Positions 1 to 7,430 of a DNA stretch of 44,750 nucleotides are shown piece by piece (position 1 is the stretch's first letter; each line of letters opens with the position of its first letter). The stretch covers positions 1 through 44,750 of the forward strand of contig CALUOT010000020.1 in NCBI GenBank assembly GCA_944322355.1. The letters are read 5' to 3'. A program made the translations under genes and the position numbers. This stretch comes from an uncultured Bacteroides sp. (GTDB lineage Bacteria; Bacteroidota; Bacteroidia; Bacteroidales; Bacteroidaceae). The notes under the pieces were generated by a model. The model worked only from the letters and a program-made list of their open reading frames with translations, had not been told where the DNA came from and ran no database searches.

Positions 1-47
1 TGATTTCGTTGTTCTCTTGCATAATCCGATTTTACAGGCTCTTGCAG

Positions 48-1151
48 TTACACATTAAACCGGAAGTGCATGATGTCCCCGTCCTGCACCACGTAGTCCT
101 TGCCCTCTACGGCCAGTTTACCGGCTTCGCGTACGGCGGCTTCGCTACCATATTTTATATAGTCGTCGTACTTGATGACTTCGGCGCGGATGAAGCCTTT
201 TTCGAAATCGGTGTGGATGACACCGGCACATTGCGGAGCTTTCCAGCCCTTGCGGTACGTCCAAGCCTTGACTTCCATTTCGCCGGCAGTGATGAACGTT
301 TCCAGGTTCAGTAGTTTATAAATAGCTTTGATGAGGCGGTTGCAACCGCTTTCCTTCAGGCCGAGGTCTTCCAGGAACATTTGTTTCTCTTCGTAGGTTT
401 CCAGTTCGGCAATGTCGGCTTCGGTTTGGGCAGAGATAATGATAAGCTCGGCGTTTTCGCCCTGGATGGCTTCGCGCACCTGTTCCACGTAAGCATTGCC
501 GGTAGCAGCACTGGTGTCGTCCACGTTGCAGACGTAGAGCACGGGTTTGGTAGTGAGCAGGAACATCTGCTTGGCGCAAGTCTCTTCATCTTCGTTCTCC
601 GGTGTCACGGTGCGGGCGCTGAGCCCTTGTTCCAATGCCTCCTTGTAGCGTAGTAGCAGACCATATTCCGTTTTGGCCGTTTTGTCACCGCCTACTTTGG
701 CTTGTTTCTCCACACGCTTGATGCGGTTCTCCACCGTTTCGAGGTCTTTCAGTTGCAGTTCGGTGTCGATGATTTCCTTATCGCGAACGGGGTTGACCGA
801 ACCGTCCACATGGACAATGTTGCCATTGTCGAAGCAACGCAATACGTGAATGATGGCATCACACTCGCGTATGTTGCCCAGGAACTGATTGCCCAGTCCC
901 TCGCCCTTGCTGGCTCCTTTCACCAGTCCGGCAATATCTACGATGTCGCACACGGCGGGTACGATACGTCCCGGATGAACCAATTCCGCCAGTTTAGTCA
1001 GTCGCTCGTCCGGTACGGACACTTGGCCCATTTGGGCGTCGATGGTACAGAAAGGAAAATTAGCCGCCTGCGCCTTGGCGCTGGACAGACAGTTGAAGAG
1101 AGTGGACTTTCCCACGTTGGGCAATCCCACGATACCTGCTTTTAATGCCAT
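48..1151 (-). CDS. ychF: Redox-regulated/ribosome-associated GTPase YchF (OLA1 family)
   Basis: This is a 367-residue Obg-like P-loop NTPase, the usual length for YchF. The G1 loop GLPNVGKST lies at residues 9-17, followed by NFPFCTID (switch I region), DIAGLV (G3) and NVDD (G4 position). The C-terminal TGS domain occupies about residues 285-365 (AWTYRKGWKAPQCAGVIHTD, ending near MHFRFNV). From family knowledge, YchF is cytosolic, binds ribosomes, often prefers ATP to GTP, and acts in translation or stress adaptation. The start at MALKAGIVGLPN is the conserved family start. A minus-strand promoter with a TATCTTTG -7 element lies 43 bp upstream. The gene stands alone and diverges from the peptide/lipoprotein cluster that follows. 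Confidence 0.97.
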   Translation of the reverse strand: MALKAGIVGLPNVGKSTLFNCLSSAKAQAANFPFCTIDAQMGQVSVPDERLTKLAELVHPGRIVPAVCDIVDIAGLVKGASKGEGLGNQFLGNIRECDAIIHVLRCFDNGNIVHVDGSVNPVRDKEIIDTELQLKDLETVENRIKRVEKQAKVGGDKTAKTEYGLLLRYKEALEQGLSARTVTPENEDEETCAKQMFLLTTKPVLYVCNVDDTSAATGNAYVEQVREAIQGENAELIIISAQTEADIAELETYEEKQMFLEDLGLKESGCNRLIKAIYKLLNLETFITAGEMEVKAWTYRKGWKAPQCAGVIHTDFEKGFIRAEVIKYDDYIKYGSEAAVREAGKLAVEGKDYVVQDGDIMHFRFNV

Positions 1152-1193
1152 AGTCTATCTTGTTTTTGAGTTATTATTCAGCGTAATTGCTTG

Positions 1194-1201
1194 CAAAGAT
1201 A
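1194..1201 (-). promoter_or_regulatory. Bacteroidetes -7 element for ychF
   Basis: On the minus strand this reads TATCTTTG, matching the Bacteroidetes -7 consensus TAnnTTTG. A weak -33 match (TTTC) lies about 20 bp further upstream. It would start transcription some 35 bp before the ychF start codon. Confidence 0.55.
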
Positions 1202-1230
1202 GACATTTTCAACGGATAGCGGAAAGGTTT

Positions 1231-1340
1231 CCAAGGTATATAAGTACAAGTGCCCACGAATATATATAAAATGGTTCACGCACTTATATTCATCGGCCCA
1301 CGAATATATAAGAAATTTTGGCAGTATATAGCTGACGAGA
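1231..1340. repeat. 22-bp-period palindrome array A (5 units)
   Basis: Units begin at 1231, 1253, 1275, 1297 and 1319, each exactly 22 bp apart. The cores are AT-rich and near-palindromic (GTATATAAG, AATATATATA, CTTATATT, AATATATAAG, GTATATAG). The prefix CCCACG recurs in units 2 and 4, and TTCACG in unit 3. The array lies upstream of the ychF promoter in the divergent gap. It is the same kind of structure as the arrays at 7289, 10042, 16693, 23913 and 36113. Function unknown. Confidence 0.6.
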
Positions 1341-1598
1341 TGTCAGGTGCTTTTTGCTTGAATGTAAGCTATTGGCCGATTTGGTTAATATTGTTGATTG
1401 GGAGTACGGAAAAATTTCATAGGCAATGAGCTGTTTTTGTCGGAGAATGAGCTTGCGAAAACGCTTGTTGGAGGCTTCTTTCTTCTTATAATTCTTTCAC
1501 AGACTCTTGGAGAAGAGATCTTTCTACCCCCTTGAAACCCCCATTTTAACAAAAAAATGTCACTGTTTTCGGTGACAAAAAATTCCAAAAAATTGTGT
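1341..1598. other. Intergenic stretch with one hairpin
   Basis: The gap between ychF and the first peptide gene is 616 bp. Apart from array A, the hairpin at 1551-1577 and the promoter at 1599, this stretch shows no gene I can support. A 67-codon minus-strand reading frame (1385-1588) has no recognisable features and is not called. Confidence 0.5.
1551..1577 (-). terminator. Hairpin with T-tract on the minus strand
   Basis: TGTCAC (1558-1563) pairs with GTGACA (1572-1577) around an 8-base loop. Read on the minus strand, the stem is followed by seven T residues, as in an intrinsic terminator. No convincing minus-strand gene ends here, so it may be a relic or may insulate the promoter at 1599. 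Confidence 0.35.
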
Positions 1599-1606
1599 TA
1601 TATTTG
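1599..1606 (+). promoter_or_regulatory. Bacteroidetes -7 element for the peptide/lipoprotein cluster
   Basis: TATATTTG matches TAnnTTTG exactly. No clear -33 TTTG was found at the expected spacing. Transcription would begin near 1613, leaving a leader of about 155 nt before the first peptide gene at 1768. Confidence 0.45.
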
Positions 1607-1767
1607 TAGTAAGAGGTTAAAAGATGCAATGAGGCTGCTTTTTGCCGTCCGGATAAAAACCAGAACCATTCATTTTATCCACTTATGACAAAATATATGA
1701 ACGAATAAATATTGACGAATACGAAGTTTCTGCTGATGTATTGGTGACTGATTGGAAATAAATAAAA

Positions 1768-1908
1768 ATGAGCGATATGGAAACAAAGAAACAATTTGAG
1801 CAAGCCGGGGCTTACGAATCGCCCTTGGTAGAATGTGTAGGAGTGGCTGTAGAGCAAGGTTTCTTGGGAAGTTTTAGCATTGAAGACATGCCGACGGAAG
1901 ATCTTTAA
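1768..1908 (+). CDS. Small acidic peptide, paralogue of the 4713 peptide
   Basis: This is a 46-codon gene. The next methionine (codon 4, at 1777) aligns with the start of the paralogue at 4713, so translation may begin there (43 aa). The first 28 aligned residues are nearly identical to those of the 4713 gene (METK-QFEQ-GAYESP-VECV-VAVEQG), while the C-termini diverge. The peptide has no signal sequence or membrane segment, is acidic, and contains one cysteine. It ends 24 bp before a lipoprotein gene with a strong AGGAGG ribosome-binding site. The conserved YESPxVECVxVAVEQG block repeated at both loci supports a real gene. I recall similar short peptides near surface lipoproteins in Bacteroides but know no assigned function. 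Confidence 0.7.
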   Translation: MSDMETKKQFEQAGAYESPLVECVGVAVEQGFLGSFSIEDMPTEDL

Positions 1909-1932
1909 CTAAAAACAAGGAGGAAACATCGA

Positions 1933-4608
1933 ATGAAAACAAGACTATGGTTTATAGCCGGTTTGCTGTTGGGTATGGTGGCTGGCTGTCAGGACGAGCA
2001 GTATGAAACATCCCAAAGCGATGATGTCGTGCGGGTATATGCCGACGATTTAGACCCTGCCACCCGTGTCATCTTCACGGAAGACGGAAATGTTACTCAC
2101 GCTTCGTGGACGGAAGGGGATCGTATCGGCATTTATGCGGGCGACCAATGTAACCTGGAATATGCGTATGAAACCAATGAAAACGGCTTGATAGAGTTCC
2201 GTTATTATAACGAAGGATTGGAGAATGTGGAAGGGACCAAGGTTTATGCTTACTATCATCGCGATGGAAATGATCAGTACGATCTTAAACTCCCTCTTAG
2301 GGATCCGGTCATGCGATGGGGGTCTGACGGAATCCGCCCGTTGCTGTATGCACATAGCGAAATCCGGAACGGTGAGGTACACCTACAATTCAAGCACGCT
2401 TTTGCTTACCTGAAAGTGACTGTTACCCGCGAAGCGATTGAACCGTTCGTCACTGATCCGCGTTTGGCATTAATCCGCATATCTGCCCAAGTACCTATAT
2501 CGGTAACCGATGACACTCGTTTTGACGTTCGGGCAGAACAATTTACAGGCGAACTCAGTGACGGTATGGAAACGGGTGTCGACAATTATGATTTCAGTGA
2601 AGGTCCTTATTCTTTATATGTTCCTATTGTTCCTGTAGAAGAAGGAGGCTCGGTTATCACAATCAGCCTCAAGGCAGCTGAAGGAGCAATCGGATTCCCT
2701 CGCACCATTCCTCAAGATGGTTTCCAAGCGGGGCATGTCTACAGCTTCAGCACTTCGAAGGAAGAGATCGTAGAATTACGGGAAGAACAACGTCAGGCAC
2801 TCATCGACCTGTACAATGCTACGGATGGTCCCAACTGGGGAGGGCGTAAGTGGACGGACTTCACGCTGCCTTTCTACCAATGGCCGGGTGTGAACTTAAG
2901 TACCGACAATCAGGATGGATATATCGTCCGGCTGGAGTTGGAGGACAATGGATTGATAAACAACCTCCCGGAATCTTTTACTACCATTATGGATTATGCC
3001 CAGACTATCGTGTTACGTGACAATGCAATGTCCGGTGTTGTTCCTCAATGTATCCGTTCGCATCCTCGTTGGAAAACATTCGGTTGGGATATCATTAAGC
3101 AGAAACCTTATTATAACGGCAAGCTTAGTGGTGGTATAGATATGACGGACATTAATCTACAGTTGCACGATGAAACGGTTGAATATCTGTATCCGGAACA
3201 AGGAACTACAACGATTTTGGAGTTATTGAAAAAGAACAAATTGACATTTATAGATATCAATACACCGGGAGATGCTAATTTGAATACTTATTTGTCTTAT
3301 CGCAACAAAGGATTGGGGCTCATTATCGCTCACCAGTCTTGGGGAGGTACTACCAGAGAGGCTGCTATCGAAGCTGCCGAAAGTCATCCTATCAACGAAT
3401 GGGACAATAATATAGTTAGACTTTGGAGGTCATTAAGTGATGGAGATTTATCCGGAATAAGTGTTTTAGGTTCTACTTATCTGCTCGATAGCGAAGGAAA
3501 TTTAGTTGACTATGTCATGCGTGACTGGAATCTTCCGGATGAATACTATACTGATCGTTTGGATAGTATTCTTTATGCCCGTTTGGGTAATCCGGAAGAT
3601 CATCCACCATTCTCTAGTGAAGAAATATATTATTCTACTAATTATGAGGAAGACGGTAAAGTTATTACTTTGCAAGAGGCAAGTGTCGGCAAGGGTATCG
3701 ACTTGGTATTTATGGGCGATGCCTACGTAGATCGTGACATGGATGCAGGTGGAAAGTATGAGACGGCCATGAAGACTGCCATGGAGACGTTCTTCTCCAT
3801 CGAACCTTACCAGTCGTTCCGCAACCGCTTCAATGTTTATGCCGTGAAAGTTGTTTCGAAGACGGAATACATCATTGCCGATGCTGACAAGCGGGACAAC
3901 CGGATCAATCTCAGTGACGATATTTGTTTCGAGTATGCAGGCAAGGTACCCGGTGTCGATTTGAATGAAGTGACCATTGTCAATGTGGTAAACAATCCGA
4001 ATGAATTTTTCAGCGGTGGTTATACGCATATGTTTGAAGGTAAAAATGCTACTGTTGCCCACATCGAACAAGGTGGTCCGTCAGCCGGTGTCATTATTCA
4101 CGAAGCCGGAGGACATGGTTTTGCCAAATTGCTGGATGAATACCTTTATGAAGGAGCGGAAAATGTGACGGCTACGGAGAGTGACAAGACGTATTACGAT
4201 ACACAAGGTTGGGGAGCCAATATCGACTTCACCGATTCACGAGACGATATCAAATGGGCACACATGCTCAAAGATACACGCTATTTCGGCGAAGTGGACA
4301 TTTATGAAGGTGCATACTTGTGGGGACATGGTGTGTGGCGTTCTACGGAAAGCAGCATCATGCACAATGCCAATTGGTTATGGTTCAACGCTCCCAGCCG
4401 TGAAGCCATCTACAAAGCCATTATGAAGGCTTCGGAAGGCGACGGATGGACGTATGACTTTGAAGACTTTGCCACTTACGATGTCATCAACCGGACTAGT
4501 ACAAATACCCGTGCCGCATCCGGTGTAGCCCGTGACAAACGCAAAGTAATCCATAAAGCGCCTGTCATCATACGGGAATCGCAAGGGATAGTGCCATTTA
4601 GAAACTAA
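1933..4608 (+). CDS. Multidomain lipoprotein: fimbrillin-like, LRR-type region, C-terminal M64-like metallopeptidase
   Basis: This 891-residue lipoprotein has lipidation Cys19 in MVAGC. Residues of about 35-275 resemble a fimbrillin-like/Mfa2 domain (TRVIFTEDG, ASWTEGDRIGIYAG). About 285-400 contains the LYNATDGPNWGG motif typical of Bacteroidetes leucine-rich-repeat lipoproteins. About 405-540 may be a degenerate thioredoxin-like fold (low confidence). About 565-850 is an IgA-peptidase-like M64 domain (IDLVFMGDAYVD, HEAGGHGFAKLLDEY). The putative zinc motif is H723-E724-A-G-G-H728, that is HExxxH rather than HExxH. The block ending SSIMHNANW...FNAPSREAIY matches the paralogue at 20034. A strong AGGAGG site precedes the start. 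It is probably surface- or periplasm-facing and cleaves an unknown protein. Confidence 0.88.
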   Translation: MKTRLWFIAGLLLGMVAGCQDEQYETSQSDDVVRVYADDLDPATRVIFTEDGNVTHASWTEGDRIGIYAGDQCNLEYAYETNENGLIEFRYYNEGLENVEGTKVYAYYHRDGNDQYDLKLPLRDPVMRWGSDGIRPLLYAHSEIRNGEVHLQFKHAFAYLKVTVTREAIEPFVTDPRLALIRISAQVPISVTDDTRFDVRAEQFTGELSDGMETGVDNYDFSEGPYSLYVPIVPVEEGGSVITISLKAAEGAIGFPRTIPQDGFQAGHVYSFSTSKEEIVELREEQRQALIDLYNATDGPNWGGRKWTDFTLPFYQWPGVNLSTDNQDGYIVRLELEDNGLINNLPESFTTIMDYAQTIVLRDNAMSGVVPQCIRSHPRWKTFGWDIIKQKPYYNGKLSGGIDMTDINLQLHDETVEYLYPEQGTTTILELLKKNKLTFIDINTPGDANLNTYLSYRNKGLGLIIAHQSWGGTTREAAIEAAESHPINEWDNNIVRLWRSLSDGDLSGISVLGSTYLLDSEGNLVDYVMRDWNLPDEYYTDRLDSILYARLGNPEDHPPFSSEEIYYSTNYEEDGKVITLQEASVGKGIDLVFMGDAYVDRDMDAGGKYETAMKTAMETFFSIEPYQSFRNRFNVYAVKVVSKTEYIIADADKRDNRINLSDDICFEYAGKVPGVDLNEVTIVNVVNNPNEFFSGGYTHMFEGKNATVAHIEQGGPSAGVIIHEAGGHGFAKLLDEYLYEGAENVTATESDKTYYDTQGWGANIDFTDSRDDIKWAHMLKDTRYFGEVDIYEGAYLWGHGVWRSTESSIMHNANWLWFNAPSREAIYKAIMKASEGDGWTYDFEDFATYDVINRTSTNTRAASGVARDKRKVIHKAPVIIRESQGIVPFRN

Positions 4609-4620
4609 CAGACGGACAAT

Positions 4621-4671
4621 CAGGTAGAGACGCGATGAAAATCAGACGCGATGAATCGCGTCTCTACCCTG
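4621..4671. repeat. Intergenic inverted repeat (GTAGAGACGCGAT element)
   Basis: CAGGTAGAGACGCGAT is followed, after about 18 bases that include a second GACGCGAT copy, by ATCGCGTCTCTACCCTG. The arms are almost perfectly complementary. It lies 12 bp after the stop codon of the first lipoprotein gene and could act as a transcript 3' end or processing hairpin between the two modules. I recall similar TAGAGACGCGAT palindromes as dispersed repeats in Bacteroides genomes. Confidence 0.7.
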
Positions 4672-4712
4672 ATGATAAAAATGGGAATAATTAAACAATT
4701 AAATAATGTACA

Positions 4713-4862
4713 ATGGAAACAAAGAATCAATTTGAGCAAACCGGGGCATACGAATCGCCTTCGGTAGAATGTGTAGAAGTGGCTGTAGAGCAAGGTTATA
4801 GTGCGAGTGTCGGAACAGGTTTGGAGGACTATGAAGAAGAACAAGGTTCTTGGGACATCTAA
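4713..4862 (+). CDS. Small acidic peptide, paralogue of the 1768 peptide
   Basis: This 49-codon gene begins METKNQFEQTGAYESP and contains VECVEVAVEQGY. The C-terminal tail is very acidic and ends QGSWDI. DNA identity with the 1777-1863 stretch is high, which indicates recent duplication; the tails then diverge completely. It stops 12 bp before the next lipoprotein gene, whose AAGGAGG ribosome-binding site lies in the gap, so the two are probably cotranscribed. No signal peptide is visible. The pairing with a fimbrillin-like lipoprotein repeats that at 1768/1933. Confidence 0.72.
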   Translation: METKNQFEQTGAYESPSVECVEVAVEQGYSASVGTGLEDYEEEQGSWDI

Positions 4863-4874
4863 TAAGGAGGAAAA

Positions 4875-7232
4875 ATGATGAAGAAGTTATTATTTATGAG
4901 CCTGTTGGGTGGCTTGGCCATGTTGGCAGGATGTAGCAACGACGATGAATGGTCCGGTCCTGATGGAGTTAGTGGAAACTATACGTTGAAAGTACAAATA
5001 GAAAACAATGCCGATTCGCGTACCACTGTGAACGAAGAGAATCAAGTGGTGTGGGTAGAGAATGACAAGATTGGTGTCTATGGAGACCAAGGGACGGTGA
5101 ATGCTGCTTTCACTTTTCAAGGTACTACGGAAGATGGGGCGTTGGCCAATTTTAAGGGAAACTTGAAAGAGGAAGAATTTCCTACAGCGGCTTACTATCC
5201 GTATAGTGCAACGGCGGCTTTGTCCGGTGAAGAGTTGGCTTTGTATCTTCCGGAGGCGTACGACTATACGGAAAACAGTAATGCACCTATGATTGGCGTG
5301 AAGCAAGAGGATGGAAGTTTCCAGTTTAATCATCTGTGTGGGTTACTTCGTATATCTGTCGTAGGGATGCCTCAGGGATCCACTACCCTCAAAATTAAAT
5401 CAGAGGGAACCGATGCTCCGGCTATTGCCGGAAATGTGGTGGTACAGGATATACATCAATCGGATGCCATCTTAACCATGGCAGCTGACCAAGCTAAGGA
5501 AATCACGATTTCTCATGAAGGCGAGTCGGTAAGCAGTAAAGTGTTCCTTATCCCATTGCCTGTAGCTACTTATCCTCAACTTACGGTTTCTTTGCAAAGC
5601 GAGGATCAGGTTTATTTTGAGAAACATATTTCGGACTGTTCCATCAAACGGGCAACTCTGTTGGATATGCCGGAAATTTCCTTGTTGCCTGATGCTGAAT
5701 TTGCGGTAGACAAGGAGAATGGAGAAATGGTGCTTTTTGATTATAAGAATAATGCCATAGCTTCTTATGTGTTAAAAGAGAATGGTTTGCCGGAAAGTAT
5801 CCGGATATGGAATGCGGAAGACGGACAGGAAGAAGGAAACTGGAGCGAGATATCCTTCTACGAAGACGGCACCATTAAAAGCATTATGTATGATGCCAAT
5901 CATATCATGGTATTCAGTAATTATCGAGAGGATTTGGTGGATATGGCTTATTATGTAGATGGGAATATAACCGTTTATAAAGAAGTGCCTTGCGATGATA
6001 TAGATTGGGATGAATATAAAAAGAACATTGCTAATGGGATGGTTCTTACTAAAGGGTTTGTAGACGATTTGGATCAGTTTGTCAATGGACTAAAGAAGTT
6101 TGCAACGGAGTACGCTGAAGAAGTTGCATTAGCTTCGAGTTCCTTAACTTGTGCAAGCAGTACTTTAGCTGCTGCATCTACTGGAGTAGGAGTTCCCTTG
6201 GCTATCTATAATTGTGGAGGAGCCATTAAGGATTGGGCCATTTATTTAGGAAAGAAATTCGATCCGGAACATGCGGAAGAATGGGAACTTATCGAAGATT
6301 TGGATGATTGTTTCTCATTATTAAAGTCGAAAAAATCTCTTATTAAGAGTTTAGGCAAGTTTGATTCTTTCGCTGATTTGTTGAAAAACAAATCTAATTG
6401 GTTTAAAGATGAGTATGATCATGTGAGGGACATCTGGGAACAAGCTTTGGAAAAACTGGAATGGGAACAAGTAAAGGTCACTACCGGTGATGTTACAGAA
6501 ATTATGGAAACGTCTGCTAAATTAGCTGGATATGTGACTGGCTGGGACGAGGCATGGGACGGAACTGTCGGTTTCTATTTTAGCGATACCAACACAAACC
6601 CATCGAGAGGAGGAGGATCTGTGGAGGAACTGTCAGTGGATGCGAATCGTTTCTTGGGTGAAAATGGAGTCATCAGTATTATAGGCAGCTTGGTTACGCT
6701 GACACCTCACACCACTTATTACTATCGCGTCTTTATACAAAATGATCAAACCGGAGACGTAGTTTTGGGGGATGTAAAGTCGTTTACAACACAAAGTGTA
6801 GATTTAAGAGTGCAGACCGGTGGCGTTAGTGATATTACGACGAATTCAGCTATAGTGCATGGTACCGTTACCAATTGTCCACCTTTTCAGATAAACATAG
6901 GTTTCCATTTTTATTATGAATCCACAGAATCTCATAAAATCTCCGCAAAGTTTGAATCCGAATATGATCTTCAAACTCGGAAAATGACTTATTTGGGTCG
7001 AATGTCTAACTTGACTCCAGGTACTACCTATAAGTATTATGCATATGCAAGTGTGGTAGGTATGAGTGAGACCTATTGTGAAGGTTCTTGGAAGCAGTTT
7101 ACAACAAAAGGTCAGAATCCGGATACAAAAAGCAGCGTTGAGAATGTAATCCAAGATCATTCGATGGAATTTATTTGCAAGGATTATGTGAGACAGATCG
7201 AATGGAATCAGATACAGAAGTCAGAATATTAG
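4875..7232 (+). CDS. Fimbrillin-like lipoprotein with C-terminal fibronectin-like repeats
   Basis: This is a 785-residue lipoprotein with lipobox LAGC near residue 20. Residues of about 27-270 form a fimbrillin-like domain (SRTTVNEENQVVWVENDKIG, AAYYPYSA). The middle part (about 280-410) is of unknown type. A small-residue-rich hydrophobic stretch at about 416-450 could be buried helix or membrane-associated. Two fibronectin-III-like repeats follow, near 535-635 and 640-750, each ending in a T-P-H/G-T-T-Y-Y/K-Y pattern and an FTT strand. There is no peptidase motif, in contrast to the first module. ATG at 4875 or 4878 could be used; the AAGGAGG spacing fits either. It is probably a surface adhesin or sensor. 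Confidence 0.85.
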   Translation: MMKKLLFMSLLGGLAMLAGCSNDDEWSGPDGVSGNYTLKVQIENNADSRTTVNEENQVVWVENDKIGVYGDQGTVNAAFTFQGTTEDGALANFKGNLKEEEFPTAAYYPYSATAALSGEELALYLPEAYDYTENSNAPMIGVKQEDGSFQFNHLCGLLRISVVGMPQGSTTLKIKSEGTDAPAIAGNVVVQDIHQSDAILTMAADQAKEITISHEGESVSSKVFLIPLPVATYPQLTVSLQSEDQVYFEKHISDCSIKRATLLDMPEISLLPDAEFAVDKENGEMVLFDYKNNAIASYVLKENGLPESIRIWNAEDGQEEGNWSEISFYEDGTIKSIMYDANHIMVFSNYREDLVDMAYYVDGNITVYKEVPCDDIDWDEYKKNIANGMVLTKGFVDDLDQFVNGLKKFATEYAEEVALASSSLTCASSTLAAASTGVGVPLAIYNCGGAIKDWAIYLGKKFDPEHAEEWELIEDLDDCFSLLKSKKSLIKSLGKFDSFADLLKNKSNWFKDEYDHVRDIWEQALEKLEWEQVKVTTGDVTEIMETSAKLAGYVTGWDEAWDGTVGFYFSDTNTNPSRGGGSVEELSVDANRFLGENGVISIIGSLVTLTPHTTYYYRVFIQNDQTGDVVLGDVKSFTTQSVDLRVQTGGVSDITTNSAIVHGTVTNCPPFQINIGFHFYYESTESHKISAKFESEYDLQTRKMTYLGRMSNLTPGTTYKYYAYASVVGMSETYCEGSWKQFTTKGQNPDTKSSVENVIQDHSMEFICKDYVRQIEWNQIQKSEY

Positions 7233-7288
7233 ATGTAGTACTCAATGTTTACAAAACCACTCCTCCCGAAAGGGGGGTAAAAAACAAG

Positions 7289-7376
7289 GTTACTACCATA
7301 GAGGTCGAATGTTAGTAACATAGAGGGGGAATGTTAGTAACCTTCGGCCCGAATGTTAGTAACCTTCCGGAGGGTG
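7289..7376. repeat. 22-bp-period array B (4 units)
   Basis: Units begin at 7289, 7311, 7333 and 7355. The core is GTTACTACC in the first unit and GTTAGTAAC in the other three; GAAT precedes the last three cores (GAATGTTAGTAAC at 7307, 7329 and 7351). The interior eight to nine bases vary (CATAGAGG, CTTCGGCC). The array lies between two same-strand genes. Confidence 0.65.
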
Positions 7377-7430
7377 CCTCAGAAGACCTTCTGGAAGGGG
7401 TTGGAATGAACTGAAAATTTATAGTTAAAA

